Source of the DNA: Chryseobacterium gleum
GTDB taxonomy: Bacteria; Bacteroidota; Bacteroidia; Flavobacteriales; Flavobacteriaceae
Assembly (NCBI GenBank): GCA_945897915.1
Contig: CAMDGB010000008.1
Location: 18,936-82,935 of the forward strand
DNA: 64,000 nt
Direction: 5' to 3'
Each line of letters opens with the position of its first letter. Positions within the stretch are counted from its first letter, which is position 1. The notes below the pieces were generated by a model. It was not told where the DNA came from and ran no database searches. It was given only the letters and a program-made list of their open reading frames with translations. This document shows, piece after piece, positions 17,152-25,065 of the stretch. A program made the position numbers and the translations under genes.

Positions 17152-18927
17152 TTAGGATTGGTAAATTTTATCGTAAAGGGTTTGGTATTTTTCTTTGATA
17201 ATTTTACGTTTTAATTTCATGGTTGGCGTTAAATGCCCTGCGTCAATTGACCATAAATCGGGTGTTAATTCAAAACGTTTTACTTGTTCCCAACTTCCGA
17301 ATTTTTTGTTGGCTTCGTCAATATCTTCTTGGATACGTGCAATGACTTTTGCATTGTTGCAAAGGTCTTCATTAGAATTTCCTAGATCAATTTGGTGTCT
17401 TATTGCCCATTCTTTAACAAAATCAAACGCCGGTTGAATTAATGCAGCAGGCATTTTTTCACCATCACCAATAACCATAATTTGCTCAATAAAACGAGAT
17501 TGTTTGAATGAATTTTCTAAAACTTGCGGCGCAACATATTTACCACCAGACGTTTTAAACATTTCTTTTTTACGATCTGTAATTTTTAAGAAACCATCAG
17601 CATCAATTTCACCAATGTCGCCCGTATGGAAATAACCATTTTTAATTACTTCTGCGGTTTGTGCTTCATCTTTATAATAACCCATCATTACGTTTGGTCC
17701 TTTACAAAGAATTTCGCCATCTGCTGCAATTTTAACTTCTACGTTTTCAATTACTCTACCAACAGTTCCAATTCTGAATCCGCCATTTCGCATATCGTTT
17801 ACTGAAATTACTGGAGACGTTTCAGTTAATCCGTATCCTTCCATTACTGGAATTCCAGCGGCTGTAAATACTTTTGTTAAACGCGTTTGTAATGCCGCAC
17901 TACCAGAAACCAACATTTCCAATTCGCCACCTAAACCTTCTTGCCATTTAGAGAAAATTAATTTTCTGGCAATTCCCAATTTAAAATTATAAAAAGCACC
18001 ATTTGCATTATATGGTTTGTAATCCATACCTAAATCTAGTGCCCAAAAGAATAATCGCTTTTTAATTCCTGTTAAATCTGCTCCTTTTGCGTAAATTTTA
18101 TCGTATACTTTTTCTAAAAGTCTTGGTACAACTGACATAACATGCGGATGTACTTCTTTTAAATTATCGGATATTTTTTCAATACTTTCAGCAAAATAAA
18201 TGGATATTCCACCATATTGGTACAAATACGTTAACATTCTTTCGAAAATATGGCAAATAGGTAAGAAGCTCAAAGCACGCGTACTTCCTTTTCTTAATGG
18301 CATTCTTTTGTCAGAATTTAAAACATCAGAAACGATATTATCATGAGAAAGCATTACACCTTTTGGACGGCCTGTAGTTCCAGAAGTATAAATTATAGTT
18401 GCCAAATCAGAAGGTAAAACTTCACTTTTACGAACTTCTACATCGTTTTGAGTTGAAGTATCGGAACCCATTTCTAAAAGTTCGCTCCATTTTTTACAAC
18501 CAGAAATTTCGTTAAACGAATAAATATCTTTCAATAAAGGAATATTGGCCTGAACTGCTTTTAATTTATCGTACACTTCTTGGTCTGATACGAAACAGTA
18601 TTTTGCTTCAGAATGATTTAAAATATATTCATAATCTTCAGCTGAGATAGTTGGATACATTGGAACGTTTTGTGCTCCAGTTTGCAGAATCCCAATATCT
18701 GAAATATGCCATTCCGTTCTATTATTTGATGAAATGATAGCTATTTTATCATTTTTTTCTACTCCAATATTTAATAAAGCTCTCGATAAAGCATTGGCTT
18801 TATTTAAATAATCTTGAGTTGAAGTTTTAATCCATTCATTACCGTATTTGGTTACCAAAGCATCTGGTAAGTTGTAATTTTCTAACTGATAATAAGGGAA
18901 ATCAAAAAGTCGGGTTACATTTTTCAT
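17152..18927 (-). CDS. Long-chain acyl-CoA synthetase (AMP-forming)
   Basis: A 591-residue adenylate-forming enzyme that activates fatty acids to acyl-CoA through an acyl-AMP. The P-loop-like motif YTSGTTGRPKG is at about 181-191, followed by the GYGLTET motif, the YFHTGDIGEID motif and the C-terminal lysine motif DRKKEMFKTSGGK. Length and the missing membrane anchor match the FadD15/long-chain type of Bacteroidetes. First gene of a two-gene unit with the S33 lipoprotein. Confidence 0.94.
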   Translation of the reverse strand: MKNVTRLFDFPYYQLENYNLPDALVTKYGNEWIKTSTQDYLNKANALSRALLNIGVEKNDKIAIISSNNRTEWHISDIGILQTGAQNVPMYPTISAEDYEYILNHSEAKYCFVSDQEVYDKLKAVQANIPLLKDIYSFNEISGCKKWSELLEMGSDTSTQNDVEVRKSEVLPSDLATIIYTSGTTGRPKGVMLSHDNIVSDVLNSDKRMPLRKGSTRALSFLPICHIFERMLTYLYQYGGISIYFAESIEKISDNLKEVHPHVMSVVPRLLEKVYDKIYAKGADLTGIKKRLFFWALDLGMDYKPYNANGAFYNFKLGIARKLIFSKWQEGLGGELEMLVSGSAALQTRLTKVFTAAGIPVMEGYGLTETSPVISVNDMRNGGFRIGTVGRVIENVEVKIAADGEILCKGPNVMMGYYKDEAQTAEVIKNGYFHTGDIGEIDADGFLKITDRKKEMFKTSGGKYVAPQVLENSFKQSRFIEQIMVIGDGEKMPAALIQPAFDFVKEWAIRHQIDLGNSNEDLCNNAKVIARIQEDIDEANKKFGSWEQVKRFELTPDLWSIDAGHLTPTMKLKRKIIKEKYQTLYDKIYQS

Positions 18928-19006
18928 ATGAAATAGTTTTTAAACTGCAATTTATAAAAAAATTGTAACTTTATAAAAAAATTAACCGAAAAACTTTGAA
19001 TAGTAT

Positions 19007-19014
19007 TAATTTTG
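19007..19014 (+). promoter_or_regulatory. -7 box (TAATTTTG) for the phosphatase gene
   Basis: Exact TAnnTTTG match about 70 bases before the ATG. Confidence 0.4.
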
Positions 19015-19085
19015 CAACAATATTACTTTAATTTAATTATTGATAAATGGGGTTTTTAAGTAAAAAGTGATTTAACTATAGAAAA

Positions 19086-19658
19086 ATGAAAAAGAAAATA
19101 TTAGTTTCAGTTATAGTAATTGCTGCACTTTTTTGGGCAAAGAGTTATTTTTACGATTATAAAATAAACCATAATTTTAAAGTAATTTCCGAAGGAAAAG
19201 TATATAAAAGTGGCGTGATTCCACCAGAAGATATTGCTGATTTTGTAAAAGAACACCATATTAAAAGTATTATCGATTTGCGTTTTCCAGGAACGGGTGA
19301 CGATGTTAATAATCCAGAAATACCAGTTGAACTTACTACAGAAAAAGAAGCAGCTGCTAAAATTAAGGGATTGAATTATTTCAATTTAGGTTCAGATCAA
19401 GTGCCAAAACCTGAAAATTTAGAAGTTTTTTTTAAAGTTATGGACAACAAAGTCAATTATCCAGTGTTAATTCATTGCTTTCACGGCGTGGGTCGTGCAG
19501 AAATGTATTCCGCCATTTATCGCATAGAATATGAAAATTGGGACAGAGATGAAGCGAGAAAAGAAACTCGTTTTCTAACCAAATTTAGTTCTTTCGATTT
19601 AGGAAAACCAAAAGGCGATTTTTTGCATAGTTATGTGAAAAGGGGAGATAGAAAATAG
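19086..19658 (+). CDS. Dual-specificity/tyrosine phosphatase-like protein, membrane anchored
   Basis: A 190-residue protein with a single N-terminal hydrophobic segment (5-22) that probably anchors it facing the periplasm. The phosphatase loop is HCFHGVGRA: Cys131 and Arg137 in the CX5R pattern of cysteine-based phosphatases. The upstream part KVYKSGVIPPEDIADFV resembles the DSP fold that precedes this loop in related bacterial enzymes acting on proteins, inositol phosphates or lipid phosphates. Substrate unknown. It stands alone, and a 27-nt palindromic repeat follows its stop. Confidence 0.85.
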   Translation: MKKKILVSVIVIAALFWAKSYFYDYKINHNFKVISEGKVYKSGVIPPEDIADFVKEHHIKSIIDLRFPGTGDDVNNPEIPVELTTEKEAAAKIKGLNYFNLGSDQVPKPENLEVFFKVMDNKVNYPVLIHCFHGVGRAEMYSAIYRIEYENWDRDEARKETRFLTKFSSFDLGKPKGDFLHSYVKRGDRK

Positions 19659-19677
19659 AAAATAGAATATAGACAGC

Positions 19678-19704
19678 AGACTCTGAAACAAGTTCAGATT
19701 GACA
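19678..19704 (-). repeat. 27-nt dispersed palindromic repeat, copy C
   Basis: On the minus strand: TGTCA, AT, CTGAACTTGTTTCAG, AG, TCT. Same family as 15086-15112. Located between the convergent phosphatase and tpiA genes. Confidence 0.85.
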
Positions 19705-19725
19705 GTTGAACATATAAAATCTTTT

Positions 19726-20526
19726 TTAATCTGTTTTATCCGTGAAATCTGCGTACCTATTATTAGAAAAATTAAAAAAAAAACCAGAAATAATTCCGAA
19801 GAAATCGTTAGCGTTTAATGCCGCTCCACCGATTAATCCGCCATCTACATCCGGTTTAGAAAAAATTTCTTTAGCATTGTCTGGTTTTACACTTCCACCG
19901 TAAAGAATGGAAACGTTTTCTGCAATTACACTTCCAAATACTTTATCTACTAAATTTCTAATAAATAAATGCATTTCTTGTGCTTGTTCAGGGGATGCGG
20001 TTTCGCCAGTTCCAATTGCCCAAACTGGTTCGTAAGCCAATACAATATTCTTCCAGTTTTCTTTTGCAATATGAAACAAACCATCACGTAATTGGTATTC
20101 CACAACATTAAAATGATTGTCGCTTTGTCTGTCTTTTAATTCTTCGCCAAAGCAAAAAATAACGGTCATGTCATGTGCCAATGCGGTATCTACTTTGTTA
20201 CCTAATAAGGCATCATTTTCATGAAAATAAGCTCTTCTTTCACTGTGACCTATAATAACAGTAGATACGCCAATACTTGTTAACATTGATGCTGAAACTT
20301 CACCTGTGTAAGCACCACCTTCTGCTTGATGCATATTTTGCGCCGCGATTTTAATATTAGAACCGGCAACTAATTCAATGGCTTTTGCTAAATAAGGAAA
20401 TGGCGTAGCTAAAATAATTTCAGCAGAATTGTTTGGTTTATTGTTTTTAATTTCATTGATTAATTCAATGGCTTGCGGCAAGGTTTTGTTCATTTTCCAG
20501 TTACCGGCTACGATGTTTTTTCTCAT
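19726..20526 (-). CDS. tpiA: Triose-phosphate isomerase
   Basis: Interconverts dihydroxyacetone phosphate and glyceraldehyde 3-phosphate in glycolysis and gluconeogenesis. The substrate loop NWKMN (9-13), GHSERR (catalytic His), AYEPVWAIGTG (catalytic Glu and flexible loop) and YGGSVKPDNA are intact. At 266 residues it is about 15 longer than usual: after IISGFFF the frame runs on through a T10 run into NFSNNRYADFTDKTD, which looks non-coding. One more T would stop it right after FFF. It is the last gene of an operon with a thioredoxin-fold protein, a DoxX/thioredoxin protein and DUF1599. Confidence 0.95.
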   Translation of the reverse strand: MRKNIVAGNWKMNKTLPQAIELINEIKNNKPNNSAEIILATPFPYLAKAIELVAGSNIKIAAQNMHQAEGGAYTGEVSASMLTSIGVSTVIIGHSERRAYFHENDALLGNKVDTALAHDMTVIFCFGEELKDRQSDNHFNVVEYQLRDGLFHIAKENWKNIVLAYEPVWAIGTGETASPEQAQEMHLFIRNLVDKVFGSVIAENVSILYGGSVKPDNAKEIFSKPDVDGGLIGGAALNANDFFGIISGFFFNFSNNRYADFTDKTD

Positions 20527-20542
20527 AATACAATTGAAATTG

Positions 20543-21034
20543 TTATTTAATGGTTTCTATACTTTCTATGATTTTATCAAAATCTTTTTCGATGGCGCGG
20601 AATAAAACAATTTTTCCTTCTTTATTAATTACAATAAAACGAGGAATCCAATCCAATTTAATTGAAGTTCCAAATTCGCCTTTCATTCCGTCTGGAATTA
20701 AAAAATTATCACCAGAAACCTCGAATTTTTCAATTCCGCTTTTCCAAGCTTCAAAATTTTTATCACAAGATAAATTTATAAAAGCAACTTCTTTATATTT
20801 TTCTTTTAAATCCTTCACTTGAGGCATACTTTTAATACAATCAGAACACCAAGATGCCCAAACTTCGATTACCACAGTTTTACCTTGATTTTGCTTTAAA
20901 ATTTCTTCAAAAGAAATGCCTTGATTTTCGATATTGATTAATTTTGCAGTTAAACTTTCTTTTGAAAATTCAGTTTGTGCTTGGCAAGAAGTTAAACCAA
21001 GTCCTAATGCTAATGTTGCAATGATTTTTTTCAT
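20543..21034 (-). CDS. TlpA-like thioredoxin-fold lipoprotein
   Basis: A 163-residue exported thiol-disulfide protein. A lipoprotein signal ends LGLTSC (Cys17); the redox motif is WASWCSDC, followed by the cis-proline region WIPRFIVI. Ser-Asp between the active cysteines is less common than Gly-Pro and may shift its redox potential. It sits 16 bases upstream of tpiA and 25 bases after the DoxX/thioredoxin gene, an order I recall from other Bacteroidetes, so it probably works with that membrane protein in envelope redox. Confidence 0.88.
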   Translation of the reverse strand: MKKIIATLALGLGLTSCQAQTEFSKESLTAKLINIENQGISFEEILKQNQGKTVVIEVWASWCSDCIKSMPQVKDLKEKYKEVAFINLSCDKNFEAWKSGIEKFEVSGDNFLIPDGMKGEFGTSIKLDWIPRFIVINKEGKIVLFRAIEKDFDKIIESIETIK

Positions 21035-21059
21035 GAATATGATAGTTAAAGATGGAATT

Positions 21060-22112
21060 TTATTTTTTGTAAATTACTTTTTCTAATGCTTTACTGTTAA
21101 ATGCTTTTTCGGTAATTCCATCAAAATATTTAATCACGTTTCCGTTGTGTAAATATACTACGCCAGGCGTGTCTTTTCCAGTACCTAATTTTGTCCAAAA
21201 CGGAATAATGTCTATCACTTTATATGGAAATTGTTTTCCTGCATATTTAAAGAAATCTGGAATTTTTTCTGCTTCTTCATCCATAAAAACAATTTGTACT
21301 TCTGGAAAATCTTTGTGTTTTTTTTGTAAAGCGTTTAGGTCTTTTGCAGCATCACGGCAATGTTCGCAACCTGGAACGAAGAAACATAATATTTTTTGAC
21401 CATTATCGATATCAGCATATAAATCGGAATAGCCAGAGACCGCTTGTTTTGGACCCACTTCTTTTTTAATTGCTTCAACCACTTTTTCTGTTTTTATTTT
21501 AGTTGAATCTATGACTTTAATTTCCTCTTTTTTTACTGAATCGGTTAATTTTGAAATTGTATCAGTTGAAATATTGCTGTTTGAAATTGATGTTGTACTC
21601 GCTTTCATTGGTGCCAACATAAATAATCCCAAAATACAACCTAAAGTTACAGAAGTTAAAATCCAAAAGTTTGATTTTTTATCTTTTTCTAAAAGTTTCC
21701 AAAGAAAAATTAATAATCCAACTGCGATGATATTTTTAATGATGGCTTCAATTGGTGTCATCGGAATTAATTCGCCAAAACAACCACAATTTCCTGAATT
21801 ACCGCCACTTAAAAAGGTGATATAACTCAAATGAATGATAAAAACACTCAATAAACCTACTGTTGCAGGAATAGTAATGCGCTTTAAGAAATGATTGTTA
21901 AGTAATAAAAATCCAAGCGCAAATTCGATTCCAATTAAAATCCTTGAAAAATAGGGTGCAAGTGATTCCGAAAATCCTAAAGTATATAATTGTTTGACTT
22001 CAAAAGTAGAAATCGCAAAATAAGGCGACGGATATAATTTAGCTATAGCTGAAACTATAAAAAGTAGCGCAACTACAATTCTGATAATCCAAGATATATT
22101 TTTTTTGTTCAT
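21060..22112 (-). CDS. DoxX/MauE-like membrane protein fused to a thioredoxin-fold domain (BT_3928 type)
   Basis: A 350-residue protein: four transmembrane segments in the first 150 residues (DoxX/MauE-like, with NCGCFGEL in a loop between helices), a fifth near 160-175, a Ser/Lys-rich linker and a C-terminal thioredoxin-like domain with CFFVPGCEHC. The four-helix part resembles membrane proteins that pass electrons to periplasmic thioredoxins. A TTG at 22130 is not the start: it lies within a TATATTTG promoter box, so the ATG at 22112 is chosen. Operon member with DUF1599 upstream and the TlpA-like gene downstream. Confidence 0.85.
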   Translation of the reverse strand: MNKKNISWIIRIVVALLFIVSAIAKLYPSPYFAISTFEVKQLYTLGFSESLAPYFSRILIGIEFALGFLLLNNHFLKRITIPATVGLLSVFIIHLSYITFLSGGNSGNCGCFGELIPMTPIEAIIKNIIAVGLLIFLWKLLEKDKKSNFWILTSVTLGCILGLFMLAPMKASTTSISNSNISTDTISKLTDSVKKEEIKVIDSTKIKTEKVVEAIKKEVGPKQAVSGYSDLYADIDNGQKILCFFVPGCEHCRDAAKDLNALQKKHKDFPEVQIVFMDEEAEKIPDFFKYAGKQFPYKVIDIIPFWTKLGTGKDTPGVVYLHNGNVIKYFDGITEKAFNSKALEKVIYKK

Positions 22113-22127
22113 TTTAATGTGTTTTAA

Positions 22128-22135
22128 CAAATATA
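22128..22135 (-). promoter_or_regulatory. -7 box (TATATTTG) upstream of the DoxX/thioredoxin gene
   Basis: Exact consensus; the expected transcript start, about 10 bases before the ATG at 22112, rules out the upstream TTG. Confidence 0.55.
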
Positions 22136-22169
22136 AATAGGCTTTTTGGTAGATTTTGTTAATGAGATG

Positions 22170-22712
22170 TTATTGAAATTTTCCCATCAAAATTAAAGCA
22201 AAAACCGAATAATTAATCATGTCTTGATAATTGGCATCAATACCTTCAGAAACCAAAGTTTTTCCTTCGTTGTCTTCAATTTGTTTCACACGCAATAACT
22301 TCTGAATAATCAAATCTGTGAGGGAATTTACACGCATATCGCGCCAAGCTTCCCCATAATCGTGATTTTTATCTTCCATTAATTCTTTGGTAATTTCAAT
22401 TTTATGATTGAATAATTTTATGGCTTCATTTGCCGATAAATCTGGTTGAGAAGCAATTCCTTTATCCATTTGAATTAATGCCATTATACAATAATTGATA
22501 ATTCCAATAAATTCTGACGTTTCGTCTTCATCTACTTTTCTAACGACGTTTTCTTGTAAACTTCTTATGCGTTGTGCTTTAATAAATATTTGATCGGTTA
22601 ATGAAGGCAAACGCAAAACACGCCAAGCTGTACCATAATCGTGCGCTTTTTTTGTAAATAATTCTCTGCAAACTGCTATAACTTTGTCGTATTCTTGTGA
22701 GGTATTGCTCAT
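22170..22712 (-). CDS. DUF1599 protein with two homologous halves
   Basis: A 180-residue helical protein. KKAHDYGTAWRVLRLPSLTD (about 21-40) is echoed by EDKNHDYGEAWRDMRVNSLT (about 117-136), and each is followed by I-x-K-x-x-R-x-x-x-L/I-E/Q, so the protein is an internal duplication. I know the family as DUF1599 without an established role. It is the first gene of the tpiA operon and divergent from folP across a 47-bp spacer. Confidence 0.85.
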   Translation of the reverse strand: MSNTSQEYDKVIAVCRELFTKKAHDYGTAWRVLRLPSLTDQIFIKAQRIRSLQENVVRKVDEDETSEFIGIINYCIMALIQMDKGIASQPDLSANEAIKLFNHKIEITKELMEDKNHDYGEAWRDMRVNSLTDLIIQKLLRVKQIEDNEGKTLVSEGIDANYQDMINYSVFALILMGKFQ

Positions 22713-22720
22713 TATTATTT

Positions 22721-22728
22721 TATATTTG
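22721..22728 (+). promoter_or_regulatory. -7 box (TATATTTG) for folP
   Basis: Exact match, 32 bases before the folP ATG. Together with 22739-22746 it forms an inverted repeat of two promoter boxes. Confidence 0.6.
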
Positions 22729-22738
22729 TATCAAAGTT

Positions 22739-22746
22739 CAAATATA
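22739..22746 (-). promoter_or_regulatory. -7 box (TATATTTG) for the DUF1599-tpiA operon
   Basis: Exact match on the minus strand; 10 bases separate it from the opposing folP box. Confidence 0.6.
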
Positions 22747-22759
22747 AGTAAAAAATACG

Positions 22760-23587
22760 ATGTCAACAATAAACTGTAAAGGAACACTCATCAATTTATC
22801 AACACCCAAAGTAATGGGGATTGTTAATGTGACCCCAGATTCATTTTTTGATGGTGGAAAACTTACAAATTCAAATGAAATTGTACTTCAAGTAGAAAAA
22901 ATGTTGCGTGATGGCGCTACTTTTATTGATTTGGGTGGCTATTCTAGTAAACCTGGCGCCGATTTTGTTTCTGAAGCTGAAGAACTAAATAGAGTAGTAC
23001 CAATTGTAAAAGTATTAGTGGAGAAATTCCCAGGTATTTTACTTTCCATTGATACTTTTAGAAGTGAAGTTGCCAAACAAGCTATTGAAAATGGTGCGGC
23101 TTTAATTAATGACATTTCTGCAGGTTTGTTAGATGAAAACATGTTGGAAACGGTGGCGAAATTGCAAGTTCCTTACATTATGATGCACATGAAAGGCACA
23201 CCAAAAACGATGCAAAGCTTTGCCAAATATGACGATTTACTAAAAGAAATGAATTTTTATTTTTCTGAACGAATTGCGAAAGCGAGAAGTTTTGGTTTAA
23301 ATGATATTATTATCGATTCTGGCTTTGGATTTGCCAAAACTATGGAACAGAATTACGAATTACTTCAAAATTTAGAACTACTTCAATTTCACGATTTACC
23401 TATTTTAGCAGGAATTTCAAGAAAATCCATGATCTATAAAGCATTAGAAACTTCGCCAGAAAATGCCTTAAACGGAACCACATTTTTACACGCTTTCTGT
23501 TTGCAAAAAGGCGCCAATATTTTAAGAGTTCATGATGTAAAAGAAGCGGTGGAATGCGTTTCTTTAATTAGACAATTAGATAATTGA
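22760..23587 (+). CDS. folP: Dihydropteroate synthase
   Basis: Condenses p-aminobenzoate with the pterin pyrophosphate in folate synthesis; target of sulfonamides. The 275-residue TIM barrel shows VMGIVNVTPDSFFDGGK (about 18-34), DLGGYSSKPGA, SIDTF, NDISAG, MHMKGTP, DSGFGFAK and the C-terminal GISRKS, all family signatures. The third barrel motif has Tyr and Lys (GYSSKP) where the most common form is GxSTRP, which I recall as normal in Bacteroidetes. Divergent from DUF1599. Confidence 0.96.
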   Translation: MSTINCKGTLINLSTPKVMGIVNVTPDSFFDGGKLTNSNEIVLQVEKMLRDGATFIDLGGYSSKPGADFVSEAEELNRVVPIVKVLVEKFPGILLSIDTFRSEVAKQAIENGAALINDISAGLLDENMLETVAKLQVPYIMMHMKGTPKTMQSFAKYDDLLKEMNFYFSERIAKARSFGLNDIIIDSGFGFAKTMEQNYELLQNLELLQFHDLPILAGISRKSMIYKALETSPENALNGTTFLHAFCLQKGANILRVHDVKEAVECVSLIRQLDN

Positions 23588-23661
23588 TTGTATTCTAAAA
23601 AAAATATTCTATAAAAACTAACACATGGTAACTATTTTCTTTGTGTTTAAATAATCTCAAA

Positions 23662-24135
23662 ATGAACATAAAACTTATCGTCATAGGGAAAACAGACAAT
23701 AAAAATCTAAACGCTTTAATTGAAGAATATACCAAGCGATTGAGATTTTATATTAAGTTCGATTTGGAAGTGATTTCTGATATAAAAAACGTAAAAAATT
23801 TATCGGAATCGGAACAAAAAACAAAAGAAGGGCAACTTATTTTAGAAAAATTAACACCAACCGATCAATTAATTTTATTGGACGAAAACGGAAAGGAATT
23901 TAATAGTGTTGGATTTTCTGATTTTTTACAAAAGAAAATGAACTCAGGAATTAAAACGTTAGTATTTGTAATTGGTGGACCTTACGGATTTTCAGATGAA
24001 GTCTATCAAAAAGCACAAGGAAAAGTCGCTTTATCTCAAATGACTTTTTCGCATCAAATGGTGCGTTTATTTGTAATTGAACAAATTTATAGAGGGTTTA
24101 CGATTTTGAATAATGAACCGTATCATCATCAATAA
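23662..24135 (+). CDS. rlmH: 23S rRNA (pseudouridine1915-N3)-methyltransferase
   Basis: A 157-residue SPOUT methyltransferase that methylates pseudouridine 1915 in helix 69. Family signatures: LLDENGKEF, FVIGGPYGFS (SAM-binding knot) and the C-terminal LSQMTFSHQMVRLFVIEQIYRGFTI, ending PYHHQ. An in-frame TTG at 23641 would add MCLNNLK, but the ATG at 23662 gives the normal length and start (MNIKLIVIGK). Follows folP on the same strand after 74 bases. Confidence 0.95.
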   Translation: MNIKLIVIGKTDNKNLNALIEEYTKRLRFYIKFDLEVISDIKNVKNLSESEQKTKEGQLILEKLTPTDQLILLDENGKEFNSVGFSDFLQKKMNSGIKTLVFVIGGPYGFSDEVYQKAQGKVALSQMTFSHQMVRLFVIEQIYRGFTILNNEPYHHQ

Positions 24136-24184
24136 TTAATTGTGCCAATTATCTAATAATCTAATTGTCTAATAATCTAATTTT

Positions 24185-24901
24185 CTAATTCTCAACCATC
24201 GTGTGAAACACGTTCATCACGTCATCGTCTTCTTCAATTTTCTCTAATAATTTTTCAACATCAGCAACTTGCTCGGGTGTTAATTCTTTAGTTACTTGTG
24301 GAATTCTATCAAATCCAGAAGATAAAATTTCTAAACCTCTTGATTCTAATTCTTTCTGAATGGCTCCAAAACTTTCAAAAGGCGCGTACATTAATATTCC
24401 GTCTTCATCATCAGCAAAAATTTCTTCTACACCAAAATCAATCATTTCTAATTCTAATTCGTCAATATCGTGTCCGGCAGCAGGAATTCGAAAGTTACAA
24501 GTATGGTCAAACATAAATTCTACCGATCCTTGCGTGCCCATTGTTCCGTTGCATTTATTGAAATAACTTCTAATATTTGCAACCGTTCTGTTGTTATTAT
24601 CCGAAGCGGTTTCTATTAAAATTGCAATTCCGTGTGGCGCATATCCTTCAAATAATATTTCTTTATAGTTTGCGGTATCTTTGTCTGTTGCTTTTTTAAT
24701 GGCGCGTTCTACGTTTTCTTTAGGCATATTTACCGCCTTAGAGTTTTGTATAACAGCTCTTAAACGCGAGTTGGCTTCCGGGTTTGGACCTCCTTCTTTA
24801 ACCGCCATTACAATATCTTTACCAATTCTGGTAAATGCTTTAGCCATTGCCGACCAACGCTTCATTTTTCTTCCTTTTCTAAATTCAAACGCTCTTCCCA
24901 T
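24185..24901 (-). CDS. YebC/PmpR family translation or transcription factor
   Basis: A 238-residue protein of the YebC family, beginning MGRAFEFRKGRKMKRWSAMA with the conserved basic N-terminus, then MPKENVERAIKKA and GTQGSVEFMFD in the central domains. Family members were first described as transcriptional regulators and later as helpers of ribosomes at proline stretches; I cannot tell which applies. The gene is divergent from the long pseudouridine synthase. Normal length. Confidence 0.92.
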   Translation of the reverse strand: MGRAFEFRKGRKMKRWSAMAKAFTRIGKDIVMAVKEGGPNPEANSRLRAVIQNSKAVNMPKENVERAIKKATDKDTANYKEILFEGYAPHGIAILIETASDNNNRTVANIRSYFNKCNGTMGTQGSVEFMFDHTCNFRIPAAGHDIDELELEMIDFGVEEIFADDEDGILMYAPFESFGAIQKELESRGLEILSSGFDRIPQVTKELTPEQVADVEKLLEKIEEDDDVMNVFHTMVEN

Positions 24902-24928
24902 TTCTCGTTTTGGTTTTTATATATATCG

Positions 24929-24936
24929 CAAAAATA
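24929..24936 (-). promoter_or_regulatory. -7 box (TATTTTTG) for yebC
   Basis: Exact consensus on the minus strand, 28 bases before the ATG. Confidence 0.45.
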
Positions 24937-25034
24937 AAATAAGCAAGTAGTAAAAAAAAATGTTTGAACGTTTTTTTTATGTTTTAAGATTTTAAATAAA
25001 TTTCCTGCATGTTTTTGAAATTTGATCTTGCATT

Positions 25035-25061
25035 TTTGGAATTTTTAAAATGTTATCTTTG
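25035..25061 (+). promoter_or_regulatory. Promoter of the RluA-family gene
   Basis: TTTG at 25035-25038 and TATCTTTG at 25054-25061. The -7 box ends four bases before the ATG at 25066, so the mRNA is predicted to be leaderless or nearly so, and the upstream ATG at 25009 cannot be the start. Confidence 0.55.
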
Positions 25062-25065
25062 CCGA

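Noticed and set aside
24127..24184. Short AT-rich repeats (TAATAATCTAATT) after rlmH
   Set aside because: Low complexity and only two or three units; no sign of function.
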